Source: Camarhynchus parvulus (taxonomy: Eukaryota > Chordata > Aves > Passeriformes > Thraupidae). Taken from it: a stretch of 64,000 nt of DNA. Positions 45,805-60,689 of the stretch are shown in pieces (position 1 is the stretch's first letter; the number at the start of each line of letters is the position of its first letter). The notes under the pieces are model-generated. The model was not told the DNA's origin, ran no database searches, and saw only the letters and a list, made by a program, of their open reading frames with translations. The stretch covers positions 47,769,493 to 47,833,492 of the forward strand of contig NC_044573.1 of the NCBI RefSeq assembly GCF_901933205.1. The letters run 5' to 3'. A program made the position numbers and the translations under genes.

Positions 45805-48800
45805 GTAAAAGAAATGTGCAGAGCTTAGCTGGCGTCAAATGTTACAAACAGAAAATCTGAACTGGCAAATCTGAAAAATGCATTTGAAGTAAGGAGTGTT
45901 TGTATGTATGTAACAGTAAACTTCAACAAAGATTCAGCACCTCTTTGCAATTAAATGTCAGTTTGGCAGATCCTAAGTTCAAGGATACCTGTATCCTGTA
46001 CAGGTCTGTTACATTGCATCACATCTGAAAAAGTTTTGTGCCAATATTTGGATAATAATTTTCAAATGCTTGTCTATATATGTGTAAAATTGCATGTATC
46101 TTATGTGTTTGGTTTGGGATAATTTTACTGAAGAACTTGTCCTGGGAAACAAAAATAAGATAATCCAGCACCAAAATTTACTGGTGACATGTTGTCACTC
46201 TTGTGTGGCAGCCACTGCAATTAATGACAGCCACTTTTGATGACTTCCGCTTCTGGGCATGTATTTAACAAAATATTAAAACTTACACAGGCCTTAAAAT
46301 GTTTGTTTTCCATAGTGTTCACTTGAGTCCACTGTCCCACTGGTGAAGCATCCTGGCTTAAATAAGGAGACAGTAAAGGTCAAGGAGGGCGCCCAGCCTT
46401 TAGGGCTGCAGATGAAGCGCAGGCTGTATTTGGAGCAACAGGCTGAGCACTAGAGGTTAGCAAAGTGACACTGAGGAATTTGGGGCCCTGTGTAGCTTTT
46501 TTCCCCATCTCCAGTCAATTGATACAGCAGGAAGTTTGATAATTGTTGTGTGCATTCTGGCAGTCCTGATATGCCACATGCATTGCAGAACAGTTAGTTA
46601 TGCCAAAGGGATATGTATTTCTTTAAGGAATCAAACCACCTTGTACTTTCATTAGGCCCTAGCGTTGTTTTGTGTGGATTTCTCCAGACCACTTTATCAG
46701 CTGCACCAACCTCACCATCATGTCTCCTCTTTGTGCTCATATCTCCACCTTCTCACATGGTAGGAAGGAGAATTTTCTATTCCTCATTAGACTTGCAGTG
46801 TGAGAGGGAAAGATTTCTTCCCCTTGGTATCTTTTGGAATAGCAGGGATTCACAAACACTGTCAGATGCATGTAGGTGTTTGTGGGATCTTTTTCCTGAG
46901 ACCCCCTCAAGTAATATAATATGCCTGATAGACTGTAGTGTTATGTGGATCTTAAACATCTGTTTCCAACATCCTATCAGAGTAAAGATCTTGTTTATTC
47001 CAAAGCACAGACTTGTCAATCCCAAGTAATCTTTGCTTGGCAGAGATTTTTTGAGAAAGAAGAACAGCTGTCAGAAAGTGAATATCTAAGTACCAAAGGC
47101 TAACTTATCTTCCTTTCCAGAGGCAGCAATGATCCATTTAATGCTGCCTTATCTGCATGACTATGTGTTTCAAAGATTAGGTAAAAAGCTGCAGATTCTG
47201 CTAGAGGATATCTGAAGAAAATTTTCTGGGCTGTGTAGTCTTTTGCAGATGAAGGTCTTCTCCTTCATTCCCTTCTCTCACACACGTACCTTCATTGAAA
47301 GGCAACCTTATATGTACATCTTAATAACTCTTATCTCATTTCTTTGAGCTATATTAAGTAAGCATACTCTGTAACACTCCTGTCTCATAATTATTTCTAA
47401 TACTTTGAAGATATGCAGCCTTAAATGTTTTTTAATTACTAACAGTTGGGGGCAGATTCACCATTCTGCTGGTTATAACAAAGCAGCCCAAAAATAAAAA
47501 TCTTTTTTGGAATTTTTTGTTGTTGTTGGCAGAGCAGCTGAAGTGAGCTGATGAAAATGCCTTCATTTTGCAATGGATTTATCAATTCAGAGGAGTACTA
47601 TAAAGATTAATCTAATACAATTTTTTAAAAAATACCCATATACACCCCATACTCCCCAAAGCAAAACCAAAACTCAAGCAGAAGCAAAATATCAGTCCTT
47701 CTGGCTTTTCTGACTCTGATCAGAGTATGATCAGCTCATGGTTTATCAACTAAGATTACCTTTTTCCCTGCTGTACTAAAGGCAGCAGGGAGCTCAAATG
47801 ACCACAAATTCTGTCCTGTCACCACTTGTATGATCTTTTCAGTGGTGGAGGCTGGAAAGAAGTGATTTATCAATGAAAACTTCTGATGTGAGCCCATCCT
47901 CTATGTTGCTCCACTTAACAGGGCTGCCATGTGTGAATTAATGACAAAGGAAGGTTTTTCTCTGTCAGAGGAGGTTCCCACATGAGCCCTGGGACTGATT
48001 TTATTTATCCTCTGTTGAATCACAATTAGAAGCAGTTGCTCTGAGCTTTGTTGCCATCTTGCTCCTTCATAAAACATGAGCTTCTGCTTTAACTGGGCTG
48101 CAGCAGGATGAGAAGAGCCTGCCTCTGGCTGGAACCAAAACCAATTTTGCACTATGCTAAGGCTGACAACAGTGCTCTGAGGAACCAGATTTTTCTTATT
48201 TGGTGTAGATGTATCACTCATAATTTAGTGAACTTACATTTAAACTTATATTTAGAGAACTCATTTTGTGTTGGTTGTTCAGGTAGGAGAATATATAATG
48301 TGATTTTTAAGCACAGCAGGAGTTGAACTAATATCGTGTAAATGTGAAATGGAGCTTTCCCACAGCTAGGAGTCGTGACTGATACCTTCATGGCATTAAT
48401 ATTCACTTGGTTTGGAGATGTAATGACACCTTTAACCAAAATCTGATTCAGGAAAAAAAACCAAAACAAAACTATCAGTTTCTCTTTTTTGCTAGATATT
48501 ACTGCAATAAGATGGCTTCAAATTGTAGGAGAGTTCACTTAGGATGAAGTAATTTTCCGAAGTAAATTAGAATTATTGTAGTATTTTCAGAAAGAAGATG
48601 ACTTCAGAAAACTTGTGAATCTGGGCCATATTATCTCTGTTTCAGTTCCATCTGTGAAAGGCAGAAGTTCCTAATTTGTAGATGTAGTATATCTTATTAT
48701 TTATATAAAAACATCTGCATTTCTCAGAAGAAAGGCATTACATAACAGCAAGAGAGGGAATGACACCTGAAATTACAAAATCCTTAAATAATATGTTGAA

Positions 48801-51800
48801 GACAATGATGCTTGATGGCAGAATTAGGTGCTATGGAAATGAATATCTCTGATAGGAAAAGCCATCTAGTTAGTTTCCTATTTCCAGACTAATTTTAGGT
48901 GTGTGCTTTCTGTGAGTCATATTTCTTAAATCTGACAAAGAAAAATGATTTTTACGTGCTTTGCCTGTAAAATGCAGATAAACTGTAATGTGTAAGTGAA
49001 TTCCTCAGACAACAACATCTGTAACTGTAGTATTGTATGGCTGTTAAACATTCTGGAAGAAAATACACAATTAGCAATGCATAGTCAGGGGAGTCACTAC
49101 ATGAGAGTAGCTATGAGTCCTGACAACAATTTTTTGACGTACAATTTTCTTTAGTACCTTTTTTGCATTTTATTTATATATATTTTTATATATGTTATTA
49201 AATACTAATATTTTATGTTGGAGTGATTGGGAATTTGACAAATGTGTTGCTAGCATCAGTGGTTTTTTATTCCCTTAGACAAAATTAAGGTAATTATAAA
49301 AGAAAATTTACTCCCATGCTTGGAAATATTTTTGTTTCTTAATGGTTGCAAATGAAACACAATTTATGCTGCAATATTTACAAATGCTTTGTGGCTTGTT
49401 GGTGAGACAGTTTCCTACAACACTTCCACTAATGTAGATTATAACCTAAGTTAGGTGTTGAGTGGGAATGATCAGGAGAATCACATAAGATGTGTGTCCC
49501 TACTTCATAGTAAATGTTAATGTAGATAGGTGAGTGAATGAAGAATGATCCAGGACAAAATGGAAATGCTTCTTTTTTACCTTTTGGAGGCACTAGAGCA
49601 GTATTTTGCTGATGGAGCACAGAATTTCTTTCTATGGGAAAAATGAGCATTTACTTGATTGATATGCATCTTTAATTAGGTGGTAAACAAGAACTTGGTT
49701 GAGTATATTTGGTTCAGTATGAAATTAGAATTGTCTTTGAAAAAGATACAAGAGAGAACACTTATTTTTTTTAGTCTTTAATTTCTCTTTTTAGTGGTTG
49801 TAACTCATTCACAAAATAAAATGCCTTTCTGTTTTAAATATAATTCTTAGCTATTTTTTTACTGAATTGTAAAAAAGGCTTTAAAGAGTAAGCTGTCACA
49901 AAACCCCCCTAGAGTGCAGTGACATGTACTACCATAATAGAAAGCTCCAGTGATATTTTATGCCTACATTATGAATTAAGAGAAGAGGTGATGATGTCTA
50001 CAGAGATTACCATAATTAACATTAAAGGCTGAGAGCTAACTGTCCCCTGTGCCTAAAGAATACTTGTGATATTAGAGAAAAGAATAAGGAATAATGAGCT
50101 CTGGAACAAAATTCATTGATTGTATTCTACTAAAATAGTCCTGATCAAAAGGACTTAACATCAATAAGAGTTCATCTTTGATTTCAGTACTTGGGGTTCT
50201 AGCTGTGAAGTTATCTGCTCATTTTATACATTAAGTAATGAAAATATTCGAAGGCACATTTTTTTATATGTTTATCCCATAAACTTGGATTTCTGACTTC
50301 TCCTTTGAATTGTTTTATTGTACTGACCTATAGTCTGACACTAATATGAATTGGAACCATTGTTTACTTACCAACAGGAATCACCTTTTATAAAATGGTT
50401 CAAAGGTTAATTCTATTTTTTGTTCTTTGTGTGTCTTCATTTTTTTCTACATCTCCAGCTGGGAAATGCTTTTACTAGCCTCTGTTGTGAAGAAAATGGG
50501 TTTCAAATCAGCATAAGAAGTGACATTTAAGCAATTTTTTATTTAAGTTCTTGAAAGTGAGGAGGAAGTGTGAGGCAACAGGACCAGAAGTGAGAAGGCA
50601 AATTATGAGGCTACAGTTTGATTTAGTTTTAAGTTTTTAGTCCTTATTTGTTTTCATGTATGTAATTTGTGTGATCTTTGTATTGGGTAACAAATACATT
50701 TTTCTTTCACATTTGTTGTCCATCCAAACAACAAGCTTCTCCTTTTGTGAACTCCCCATACTGTGCCCTACATAATAATGGCTAAAACAGGAAAAGTTAT
50801 TCTATTTTTCTAAGTTTTGTGATCTTGCTTAGGCAGGATGGCACTTAGGTGGGATAGCCCAGTCCAGGCTATTGTTGAGTTAGCTACAAATCTCAGTCTT
50901 GTGAACTGTGAAAAAAAAATAAAGCTAGGACATGCCAGCAGTGCAGTCACATGCCATGAAGTCAAATACTGTGGATGAACAGATGGCAGGATCTCTCTTT
51001 TCAATTATTTTGATTTTTTGAGCATTACCAAATGGCTGTTGCCAGCACAGCTCTGGTTCTCTTGCTGTCACCTACTGCCTGAGCACCCAAAAGGAACTTG
51101 ACATGGAAACTCCTGGATGTCACTCATTTCTGATTGCATTTCTTGTGAGTGCCATGGTAGCAAGGGAAATCTACCTTTAGAAAAGGTAATTTTTCCAGAA
51201 GACAAAAAAGTCACAGAGCTTCTAGATTAAAGATTTTTACATGACTGTCACCAGCATTTGAAGTCCTAGTATTACTTCCACCTACAGCGACTGGTCTATC
51301 AAACCTGATGAATGGCTATTAGCCAGTAGGCTGCCAGGTTTGTTGCCTCCTTCAGTGGCTGAGGGACACAAATTTTTGGCTAGGCTTTGGGATGAAGTTG
51401 AAGTAATGTCTGATGAACAGTATGCTACCTATGTGAATAAGCTAAAGAAAATCTTAGCATGGTCTTAGTCTGGTTGGTCTTGTGAGTTTTTATGGAGGTT
51501 TTTTCCTGTAGTTTTCTTTACCTTTCTGCCATTCTTATGTGGTTTTGGCAATGAATGTTTGAGAATTTTTTATTTAGAAGGATGATTGTTCTGGAATGAG
51601 TATTTCGCTTGTAAAATGGCAGCAAGGAGAGTCTGGATGTTGATGAGAATATGAGGCCTTTAATCAATTGGCTGTTAATAGGTAATATTTACTTAAAAGC
51701 ACTGTTGCTATTTAAAATGGATCTTTTCATAGCTGTGCCTCTGCACAAAATTATTTCCTTACCTCTTAAGAAAAATTTACAATTCTGTGTCATTCTGGGA

Positions 51801-54800
51801 GAAAAAAACAGAAGGAAGATTGGGAACCCTCCATGGAAAAACCTGGAGGAGTAAACGTAGTTCTGTTTTTCTCTGTGGGATATAAGAGAAAAATGTTGAT
51901 AGTCCAGTAAGTATGAATTTTATGTGGGGTATCACTGTTAGGGAGCAGAAACTATTGTTGCTTCTAATTTCTCTGTGTGTTTTACTGTGTCTCCCTGCCA
52001 CTTGTTCGTATTTATTCTGGAGGTTTTCAGCCCTTTTTCCTGCCTCTTTACTCTTTGAAATTCAGGCTGTCAGCAAGGGAGTAAAGTTCTGTCTCCATTG
52101 GAAAGCAATTTGCTGGTGTTGCTGGCTGTGAATGAAATTGACTGAGATTGTGAAATCCTGGGCAATTTAGCTCACAGCTGGGATGACAAGGAAGGGGCAG
52201 CGTCACTCTCTCACTGAAGATGATGTTCCAGTTGTCTTGCAGATATTTATTTCCTCCTAGCTTTTACATCCATTTATTAGGTGCTGGATAATTGCTGGCA
52301 TTTCTTAATGCAGTTTATCCAGAGATAGCAGAACTCTTTCTGAAAAGCAGAGATTGTGTACACATCCTAATTGGTGTTTTGCTTACCAGGAGGGAGTCAA
52401 TTCAGATTTCTGGTTGTTATTGGAAAAACTTCACTAACACAACTCCATAAGTTACACCTGGTGAACCTGTTGAACCAGGGATGTGTGTTTGCAGAGTAAA
52501 CCCACTCTGCCTCCTCTTCCTGTGATTTTTTTGCAGGCACAGCTCCTAGGGCAGATTGGCCCAGCCACCCTGAGCTGACTCTTACAGAATAAAAGTCTCA
52601 GAACAAGAGAGTTTTTACTCCCCAAATGTGAAAAGTGATACTATCAGATGTTTTATTACTACCAGCTTGGTGTTTACTTACCTGCTCAGTGTATACTATA
52701 TTTCTGAAAGAGGTGATCTGAAAGTCAAAAAAATCTGAAATAAACAACTGCGTAGTTATTTTAAATGAAATGGGAAAAACATTAAAGATACTTCATTTGA
52801 AACAGTAGCAAGCCGTAGCTATCAAGTTATGAATTCTACCTCCATCTTGAATAATTTTTGTAAATGTTGAGAGATATAAATGCAAGTTTTCATGCTTAAA
52901 TGCTCCAGATATTTACAAGATAATTTAAAAAATGAACCTCCATGTGAAAATATGGAGAGTCCTACTTAAACGATAAAATATTTTTTATTAGAAAGGAAAT
53001 TGGAATATAGCTCTAGTTCCTTTGAAGTGTGTCTCAGAAACATAAGTGTTTTATTTCTCAAGAGTAAATAGAGATTATCAAATGGTTGCTGTTTTTTCCC
53101 ATATATAATTTTCTCTCTGTAAGGAAAAGAAAAAACAACAAAGAAATGAACTGCATTTGTCTTCCCAGGGAACATATTAAGAGGCTGAACTGAAAATCTC
53201 TTGCTCCCTCCTTTAATGCTTGTACTTTGGGAAATATAATTTCAGGGAGTCAGGTACATAATCCCTGCTGTTGTTCAGAAGTTTAATGTGTGTCCTCCCA
53301 TGAACTGTGATAAAAATTGAGTCAAATGTCATAGACATTGCCAAGCTTTAAGAAATGTGTATTTCTTTATTGGTTCAGTGGACAGCATGGTTTATAAGTT
53401 TAAATGAACTGTCTTTTTTCTTTGATGTGAAAAACCTAGTAATAGAATATATGATTTTAAGCATCAAGAAGAGTATAAAGGCAAAATATGCATTTCAGTT
53501 TTAATACAGACACAAGAAAATGTGGAATATAAAAAAAATAATATTTGAATAGGTGGCTGCTTACTTTCTCCCATTTCCTTCCCTCTTCCCTCCCATCCAT
53601 CAGCTGTGGGTCAGCAATGCGGCTCTCTATCATTCAGTTCAGGGCTGGATGCTGGGCACTACTACAAGGGGATGGATGTTGGTGGGCTTCTAGAGCCTTT
53701 TCTTTTTTAATTATTATTTTTGGGTTTGACTGACTTCTCCAGGACTGCCTTTTAAAAGCACTTCAGAACAGTTCTGTCCAGTGCCTTCATTTTCCCAAGG
53801 TGATGATCTGATAAGGAGATATGCAGCTTCCCTAACAAAATAAGTTCTCTAATGTTCCTTCTTTCTGTGGTCCAGCTGCCAGCTTGGAGGGTTGGCTGTG
53901 CGCAGACCAGCCCTAAAGAATGTTAAATACTGCTTTCACTGCAGAAGACTGAATTTCTCAGCTTCCTTGAGTTGCTTCAATCTGGTGAGATAGAAGGGGA
54001 AAAAGCTTCTCAAATATATCTTTAGTCTTGGTAATAAGGTTATCCAGTATGTTTAACAAATGTACAAAGTCAAGCTTCAGCTGATAATGTAGACACATTT
54101 AAACAAACTTTAGTAACAGTAGATCACTTTGGAGTATTTGTTCAAATGCTTGGAAATTTCAATTTCTAAGCAGGTTCAATGATACTGCTAGGAAAAGAAA
54201 GAAGTCTGAAAGGAAAAGAGACACATTTAAAAAATAGAGAACCCCTGGTAATTCATGTCAGTCTTTGTGCTCCAATAAAAACTGCAGCATTGATTGTTCA
54301 TAAATTTAACTCATGTTTTTTTCCCATTTTGTCATCCAAGACTTCTTCAAGACATTCCATATGCTTTGTAGTTTTGTGTTTAAAAGATACACATAGGTTC
54401 TCCTAGTTCTTCTAGTACCATCCCAGCCTCAATATTTGATGTTGGCTACTCATCCATCAGGGTTATTAATCTTACGTTTAGAATCTAGACACCAGGTACA
54501 TTATCTAAAATGAAGTTTTCTGACAAATTTTTATGGTAGCACTATACACATTATTCCTTTGATTTGACTTTCCTGTGAGAACACCTTATTTTAGATGTTT
54601 ATGTAACTGATGTGGTGTGGTTAATTCCATTTTTCTCCATATTTCTAAGATGGTTCACCCAGCCTGTGCTGTTCAAGTACATATTTGTCCCTCTTTAAAA
54701 TTCAAATAAATGAACAGATGTGTGTTTAGAAATTCTGGATAAATTCTGGAATGACCACAGATACAGAGCCCATCAAGGCTGTTTGCAGATGGTACCGCCA

Positions 54801-56544
54801 GGGATGAATGTACATCTCTCTCTGACTGTTGGAGTTCTGAGAGATTCCAATATTTTGTACATGTGCATATGGTTCCATGTGGATCACAAGGCCACCTAGC
54901 AATAATCTGTGCTTTGCAATTATGCAATTTTCATTAATATGTACTTATTTCTGAAGAACTGGAATTTATTTGGATCTGAAATGCTACATTTTGAAAACTG
55001 GATCTATCTTTTATTGTTTTCCCAGTCTAGATTCCTAAGCAGCTGCTAATAGGTAAACTCTGAAAGAACACAAAATATCTTTTTATTAAAGATTCCCAAA
55101 TCTTCTTGGGCATTAACCTAAAGATCATTTGTAGCAGTTTGAGTCAATTTTGTTGAGATGATTTAACTTACAGGTGCCAGCAGTGGCATCATTCCCATTG
55201 CTAGGCATTAATGTTAGAAATTCTCATTCCTAATGCCAAGAGATTCATGGTTTATTGCAGTCTGGCTGAGTTTAGCAGCCTGTTGTTCTTGTGTTTCCGG
55301 ATATTCGTTCTAATTCAAAACAAACGGGAATGTTGGCAATCTAACGGAGACATATGTAGGAAGTAACCATTGGCAACCATGGCTGCATCAGACAAGATTC
55401 TTTAATTTAATGCTCACAAGCCAGGGGAGGAGTCCTTTCCTTTCCAGGTTGTTCAGTACAAGCCTTGGAACCTGATTCTCAGGCTGTATTTTTGTAATTG
55501 GCACACTGTCTGCTTTCAGAGAATGTTTATAAAATGAAAGTGCAAGAAGAGTCATTCCTTACAGATGCAAATTTTGCTTTGTGCTGCATACAGTGTGCTC
55601 CTTAGGCAACCATTGAAACCTTGTGTGTATGTTTGAAAATAAATTCTGGCAAAGTCCTGTAAGGCTAGATCTGGACACCCTATCCTACAAGGCATTGATG
55701 TGCTTGTGAATCCTTACTTTCTTATCCTCACAGTAGAAATACATAGAAAAATGTGACATAAAATATTTCACTTTAGATACAGGGAGAATAACATTTAATC
55801 TTCCACATTTCAGTTCTGGCTGTGTAGGTAAAGTCTTGTGTGACCACATTACTTTAGATCATATCTAGACTAGAGACAAAATAGATTATAAAAAAAGTAT
55901 AAGAGATAAATAATTTGCTTTAAGCTTTCCAATGGAATGAAGTGAAGAAGGGAAAAGAGTTTATGCTGTGGGTCTTTTCACTGTATAGGTTTGAATGTGC
56001 TGCAAAGTTGGTGACACCAATTCCACTGAACTTACTGGAGTATGTGAGCTTAGTTTAGAGACAAAATTAGATAAATTTAATCTATTATTGTGTCTGGAGA
56101 ACAAATATGCAATGAATGAGAGTGGTTCCCACAGGATGTGCAACTTTTATGCCACTGGAGTTGAAGCTAAATAAATTGGTTTGAAAGGAACTCTGCTACC
56201 ATAGTTTGACTACTCCTGGGACAGACAGCATAGTTTAATGAAGACTAAGAAAGAGGATCTATTACTATTTGTAAAAGACATTCAGGAATTACTACAAAGG
56301 GGGAAGAAGAATTATTGAAATTGAACCTTCTTTAAGATCAAATGGATATTAATTGCTTCTGAATGAATTCGGAGTGTAAATTAGAACAAGGTTTCTGTCA
56401 TCAAAGGAATGATGTCTGAATTCTGGCATGACCTTTCAAATAGGGCAGGAAGGACAAGGAGCCTAAATTATTTCAAGATGGAACTTGATAAATGAATACA
56501 GGTAGTGCTTCCAGAAATGGAAATTAAAGTTTATGATTATAGTA

Positions 56545-57190
56545 TCATAGATCATAGGCTCAAAGAGACCTCAGAAAGTATCCAGTCCATTTCCTTGTCC
56601 CAACTTAATCTCAATTACATTTAAATCATTTCAGGTTTATCCAGCCTGATCTAAAATATGATCTCATCTTAGTGATGAGACTCTATAGGCCTGTTACTCT
56701 CCCATTCAATTACCTCACTATTCCAACCATTAAAAAGCTTTACTAATCTCAATTTAAGTCTTCTTAGTGCAATTCAAGTTAATTTCTTCTTGTTCTCTCC
56801 ACAGAAGACTTGGAGAACAAATTAGTATCCTGCCCCTCTATAGCCTTTAATATATGCTTGGAAACTCCTTTTTTCCCAGAATCAGAGTGGTTAACTTTGG
56901 AATATCTCACTATGTTCATTCTGATATTAATCCTTGGATCTTTCAGCCTTTTCTCTGAAAACTTGTCTTCTAGAACTCTGATTGTTCTGACACTCTCTGC
57001 TGGGCTCTCCAGATGTTTCTCTTCCTTCATCCCATTTTTCCTGATGATGGTCTACGAGTACTGAATGCAACAGAAGGATTATTTTGTGACTTTCAAGCAT
57101 AATGCTACTGCTTATCCAAGTACTATTGTCATTTTTGCAGTTTGGGATATGTTGTACTTCCCAGTTGTCTATGTGTTTTCATCAAATAAG
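56545..57190 (-). mobile_element. Old CR1/L3-type LINE copy (antisense, about 640 bp)
   Basis: Successive phrases match, in order, the reverse complement of the 3' half of ancient vertebrate CR1/L3 elements. They are the 3' end 'atcatagatcataggctcaaagagacc', the 'tttaagtcttcttagtgcaatt' region, 'gacttggagaacaaattagtatcctgcccctc.atagcctttaatatat', 'ggatctttcagccttttctc', 'ctctctgctgggctctcc', and 'tgaatgcaacagaaggattattttgtg'. Substitutions and small gaps are many, so this is an old insertion. Apparent open frames of 83-84 codons inside it are remnants or chance. Confidence 0.72.
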
Positions 57191-60100
57191 TTCCCTGCTT
57201 TGGCAGGGTATAGAATGTTAGAAATGTTCTCAATCTCTGTGTCTCTTATTATGAGATGTTTTTTGTGAGTTTCTTCTAGTGAAGTTCTTATGTTCCTTGT
57301 AAGGGAATGTTTGGGATTGCTGTGGAAGGGGAAAATGGGCCATAAAGAGAAAATTTTGTGGATCTGTAGACTAAAGTCTTATGTGACTTTAATTCTTCTG
57401 ACGTGGATCCTTTTATCCTGTATCCCTGGTGACTTCAAAGCCAGGACAATCCTGAAGCACACACAGAATGCACCAGAAGGTTGTGAATGAGAAGAGCTGG
57501 GCTGTGCTTAGGATGGACACAGTTGCTCAGTGCCTCAAAACCTCAAGGCACCATGATGCCTGCTGTGAGAGCAGTTTGGTGGGTAAAGTGGGCACAATCA
57601 AACCCTTTTGTACCATCAGGCTGATGCTATGGAAATCCTTTCCTGAGACAGCAGAACCTGAGGGCAATGCAACACTGGAACCACTTTGTAGCTGAATGTC
57701 TGGGTAAGACTGTATTCCAGTTACAGGTTTGATGTTATTCTTACCTGCTTTACTTTTAGCACATTGTCAGCTTGAGGTCAAACCTTAATGGCTTATTTGC
57801 TTGGCATTTCAGTAAATGAGGTAGTTTTATGCCACAGATTTGTGAACATGGGATAAGTGAGATACTGTTAAGCATAAGACTCAGAATTCAAGGGCTTGAG
57901 AAATTTTGCATATTGCTAAGCTGACAAAGTGTTGTTCTAAAGTGATAAAAGCAGGTGTTTCTTTCTACATTCCAAGTCCGCTCCTCTGTGAGAGGCTAGA
58001 TAAGTAGTTCAAATTACATCTAAGTAGAAAATTTGCCAGACCTTAATTGCTTTTCATCAGAGTTCCAAATAAGAAGGAGAAGTAAAAAAACCACCTTGGA
58101 ACTACATTGTAGCCTCTTTAATTCTCCTAATTTAAAGCCCTGAGGTAGAAATCTTAACTTCACAATAAACTGTACTCTTTCAGTGGTAAAGCAGAACAAA
58201 TTTATAAGCAATGACTTGTGCTCCTTCTACATTTGACATTTAGGTAAGAGCAATTTTTTGTTCAAGAATATAAGTAGTTTCTACAAGGTCTGCAGCTGTG
58301 TCATTTCAGTAGGATATAGTTTTATCATGAATCAGTGCTTTTCTCTGGTGGCTTCTGCTAAGGTTATGGCCATTTATTCCATCTTTCTTGATAAGAGTGA
58401 TCTTATTAAGCCTGTTTATTCTATCTTGGAGTCAGACCATAGCATCATCAAACCTTGCTCTCCTGCTCTGGCTACTACTGCTTGACTCTGTGCTGGGAAA
58501 TGAAGTGCATCTGACTGTTCCCAGTCAATCCTGCTTAAGTCAGGCCTCTCATCAAGAAAGGTCCGTCAGTTTGTCTTCTGCAAGGAGACTTTATCAGTAA
58601 ATCAACAGGAGAAGGGATTAAGATCACACCATTTACCCTTGTACCCTATGCAACATGCAATGAAATGTCAGTGTCATAACCCCCCAGTCCTACATTATTA
58701 TTTCATTGACAAGGAGGCATTTTGCTGAGAGATCTTTCTGTCCTTTGTTTAAACAGACTATAGTAAAACCAGAATTCCTATGCAAGACAAACAAGGGACT
58801 CCTCTGTTTTGGTATCTGTCCGTGCTGTCCATATTTTGGAGGAAGATACAAGATTAAAAAATTATTTAAAAGTTAAATTCCCTCCTAAGAATGTTAAATC
58901 CTTAGTCTGCCCTCATTTGAAAGTATTTGCACAAGAAATTGCTGGAATCTACTGAATTGATTTTTAATATTTTCAGTTTTCTGTATCTTTCTTGATACAA
59001 CGAAATATTTAGTAAAAAGTTCAAAGTTTGAGTACATAGAGTAGGACCAGTGATTTTTGGACCATTACTATACATTTTTTATTACTTTCAGTTCACTTCT
59101 TGGTACAGGCTCATATTTCCACTTTGATCTCTTTATAAAGCAATGCTTTCACCAAGTGTCACTACAAGTAGGTACTATTTCCCTTTCCATTTGTTTATAG
59201 TTAGCTTAAAATACAGTGATGTGCATATGAGATTATTTATTCCAAGACATATTGCAGAGACGCATTCATCAACTGTGAATTTCATGTGCCCTTTTCCTGA
59301 ATATTCATTTAGTTTAATTTGACACCACTGGCAATTGAAACTAATAATAGTTTGGGCAAACTTTGTTCTCTCCTTGTTGAGTAAGTTCATCTGTTTGGAA
59401 AGATCTTAACTTGAAAAAGGAATCCCATGTTGAATATAGGTCAGCAATGACATGCTGTAGAAGAACTGCCAGGGAACTTTAAAGAGGGATAAAGCCTTTG
59501 AAGCACAAGAAGTAAGTAATCTTTGGCTCTTCTCAGAAATGTACTTTTTTCAGTACTGGGCATAGCATTCAAAAAGAGAGAGAGTCCAAAGGCAAACAAG
59601 AGTGATTAGATGCTTTGGATATATGACAAGTGTGTGTGTGTATGTGCGAAGAATGCAAAGCTATGTGAGAGTGTGTTAGTAATTTAGAGAGAACTATAAG
59701 GGTTTTACAGAATGGAAGGAAATAATCTGTTCTTTGTGTCCATTGTGGAGACAAGAAGTTGTGTCTATGACCTGTGACTGCACTATTCATATTGGACAAA
59801 GTACATTTTTTCAGAGGTGAGGGTAGTAATCAGTGTGTTTTCTGCATATCAAAGAATATTTGAACATACTCAGATCTTCCAATGAAGAACAGAATTTGGT
59901 CATTTGAAAATTCTTCTCTGTCTGTGAATGCATTTCAGGGCATTAGACAGCAATCTAAGTAGTGTTTCCAGATCGCTCTGACAACAGTACAGGAACCTCA
60001 TCTGATTTCTAGGAAGTGCTCACTGTCACAGGTTCAGAGAAAAGAACAAGGAAGTCTTGGAAGAGAGATGTCTAATTTGGTACTTCAGGGAAGGCACACA

Positions 60101-60689
60101 GAGACCTATGAATAAGCTGCTGTATGTTGTTAGAAGGATGCCACAGGCAAAAGAAGGAGCACATACAGGATGATAGTTCTGGGTCATCATAATCCAGCGG
60201 TATTGCCATTTAAAGTGATGTGCCTTGTCACAGGGCAGAGAATACAGAAAAGATGAAAGAGCATCTCAGCTATAGCTGAGGATTTCCTATATTCTCACTT
60301 TGAATATGCCCAGAGCAACACTTCTGGAAATCTCTTTTTGTGTCATGTGAGACAGGGAACAGACATCTGGTCTCTGAACTAGTTTAAATTTGGCTGGAAG
60401 TTGAAAATTTCTATGAAGCCTTTGGTTCAGACAGATCATAATTTTTGATTAAAAATCCACCTTATAAAAATTCTGAATGAGTTCCTACTCCAATGCCATC
60501 AGGGGAGGAAATAGGAATGCAGTGTAATTGGAAACAGTCTCTAGCAGTTCAAGTGCTGCAAAAATTGTCTGTAAAGGAGTTATTTCAGGCCTACATTCCC
60601 TTTGGTCTGCTTGCTTGCAGTGGTACCCGGGTAATAGCAGTACAGTGGTGCAAAAAAACCCACTCTGTATGCCTAGAAGCAACACAAAA

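Noticed and set aside
46613..47029. 138-codon plus-strand frame in EPM2A intron 2
   Set aside because: AT-rich, Cys/Phe/Leu/Ser-rich translation with no family resemblance and no splice context; typical chance frame.
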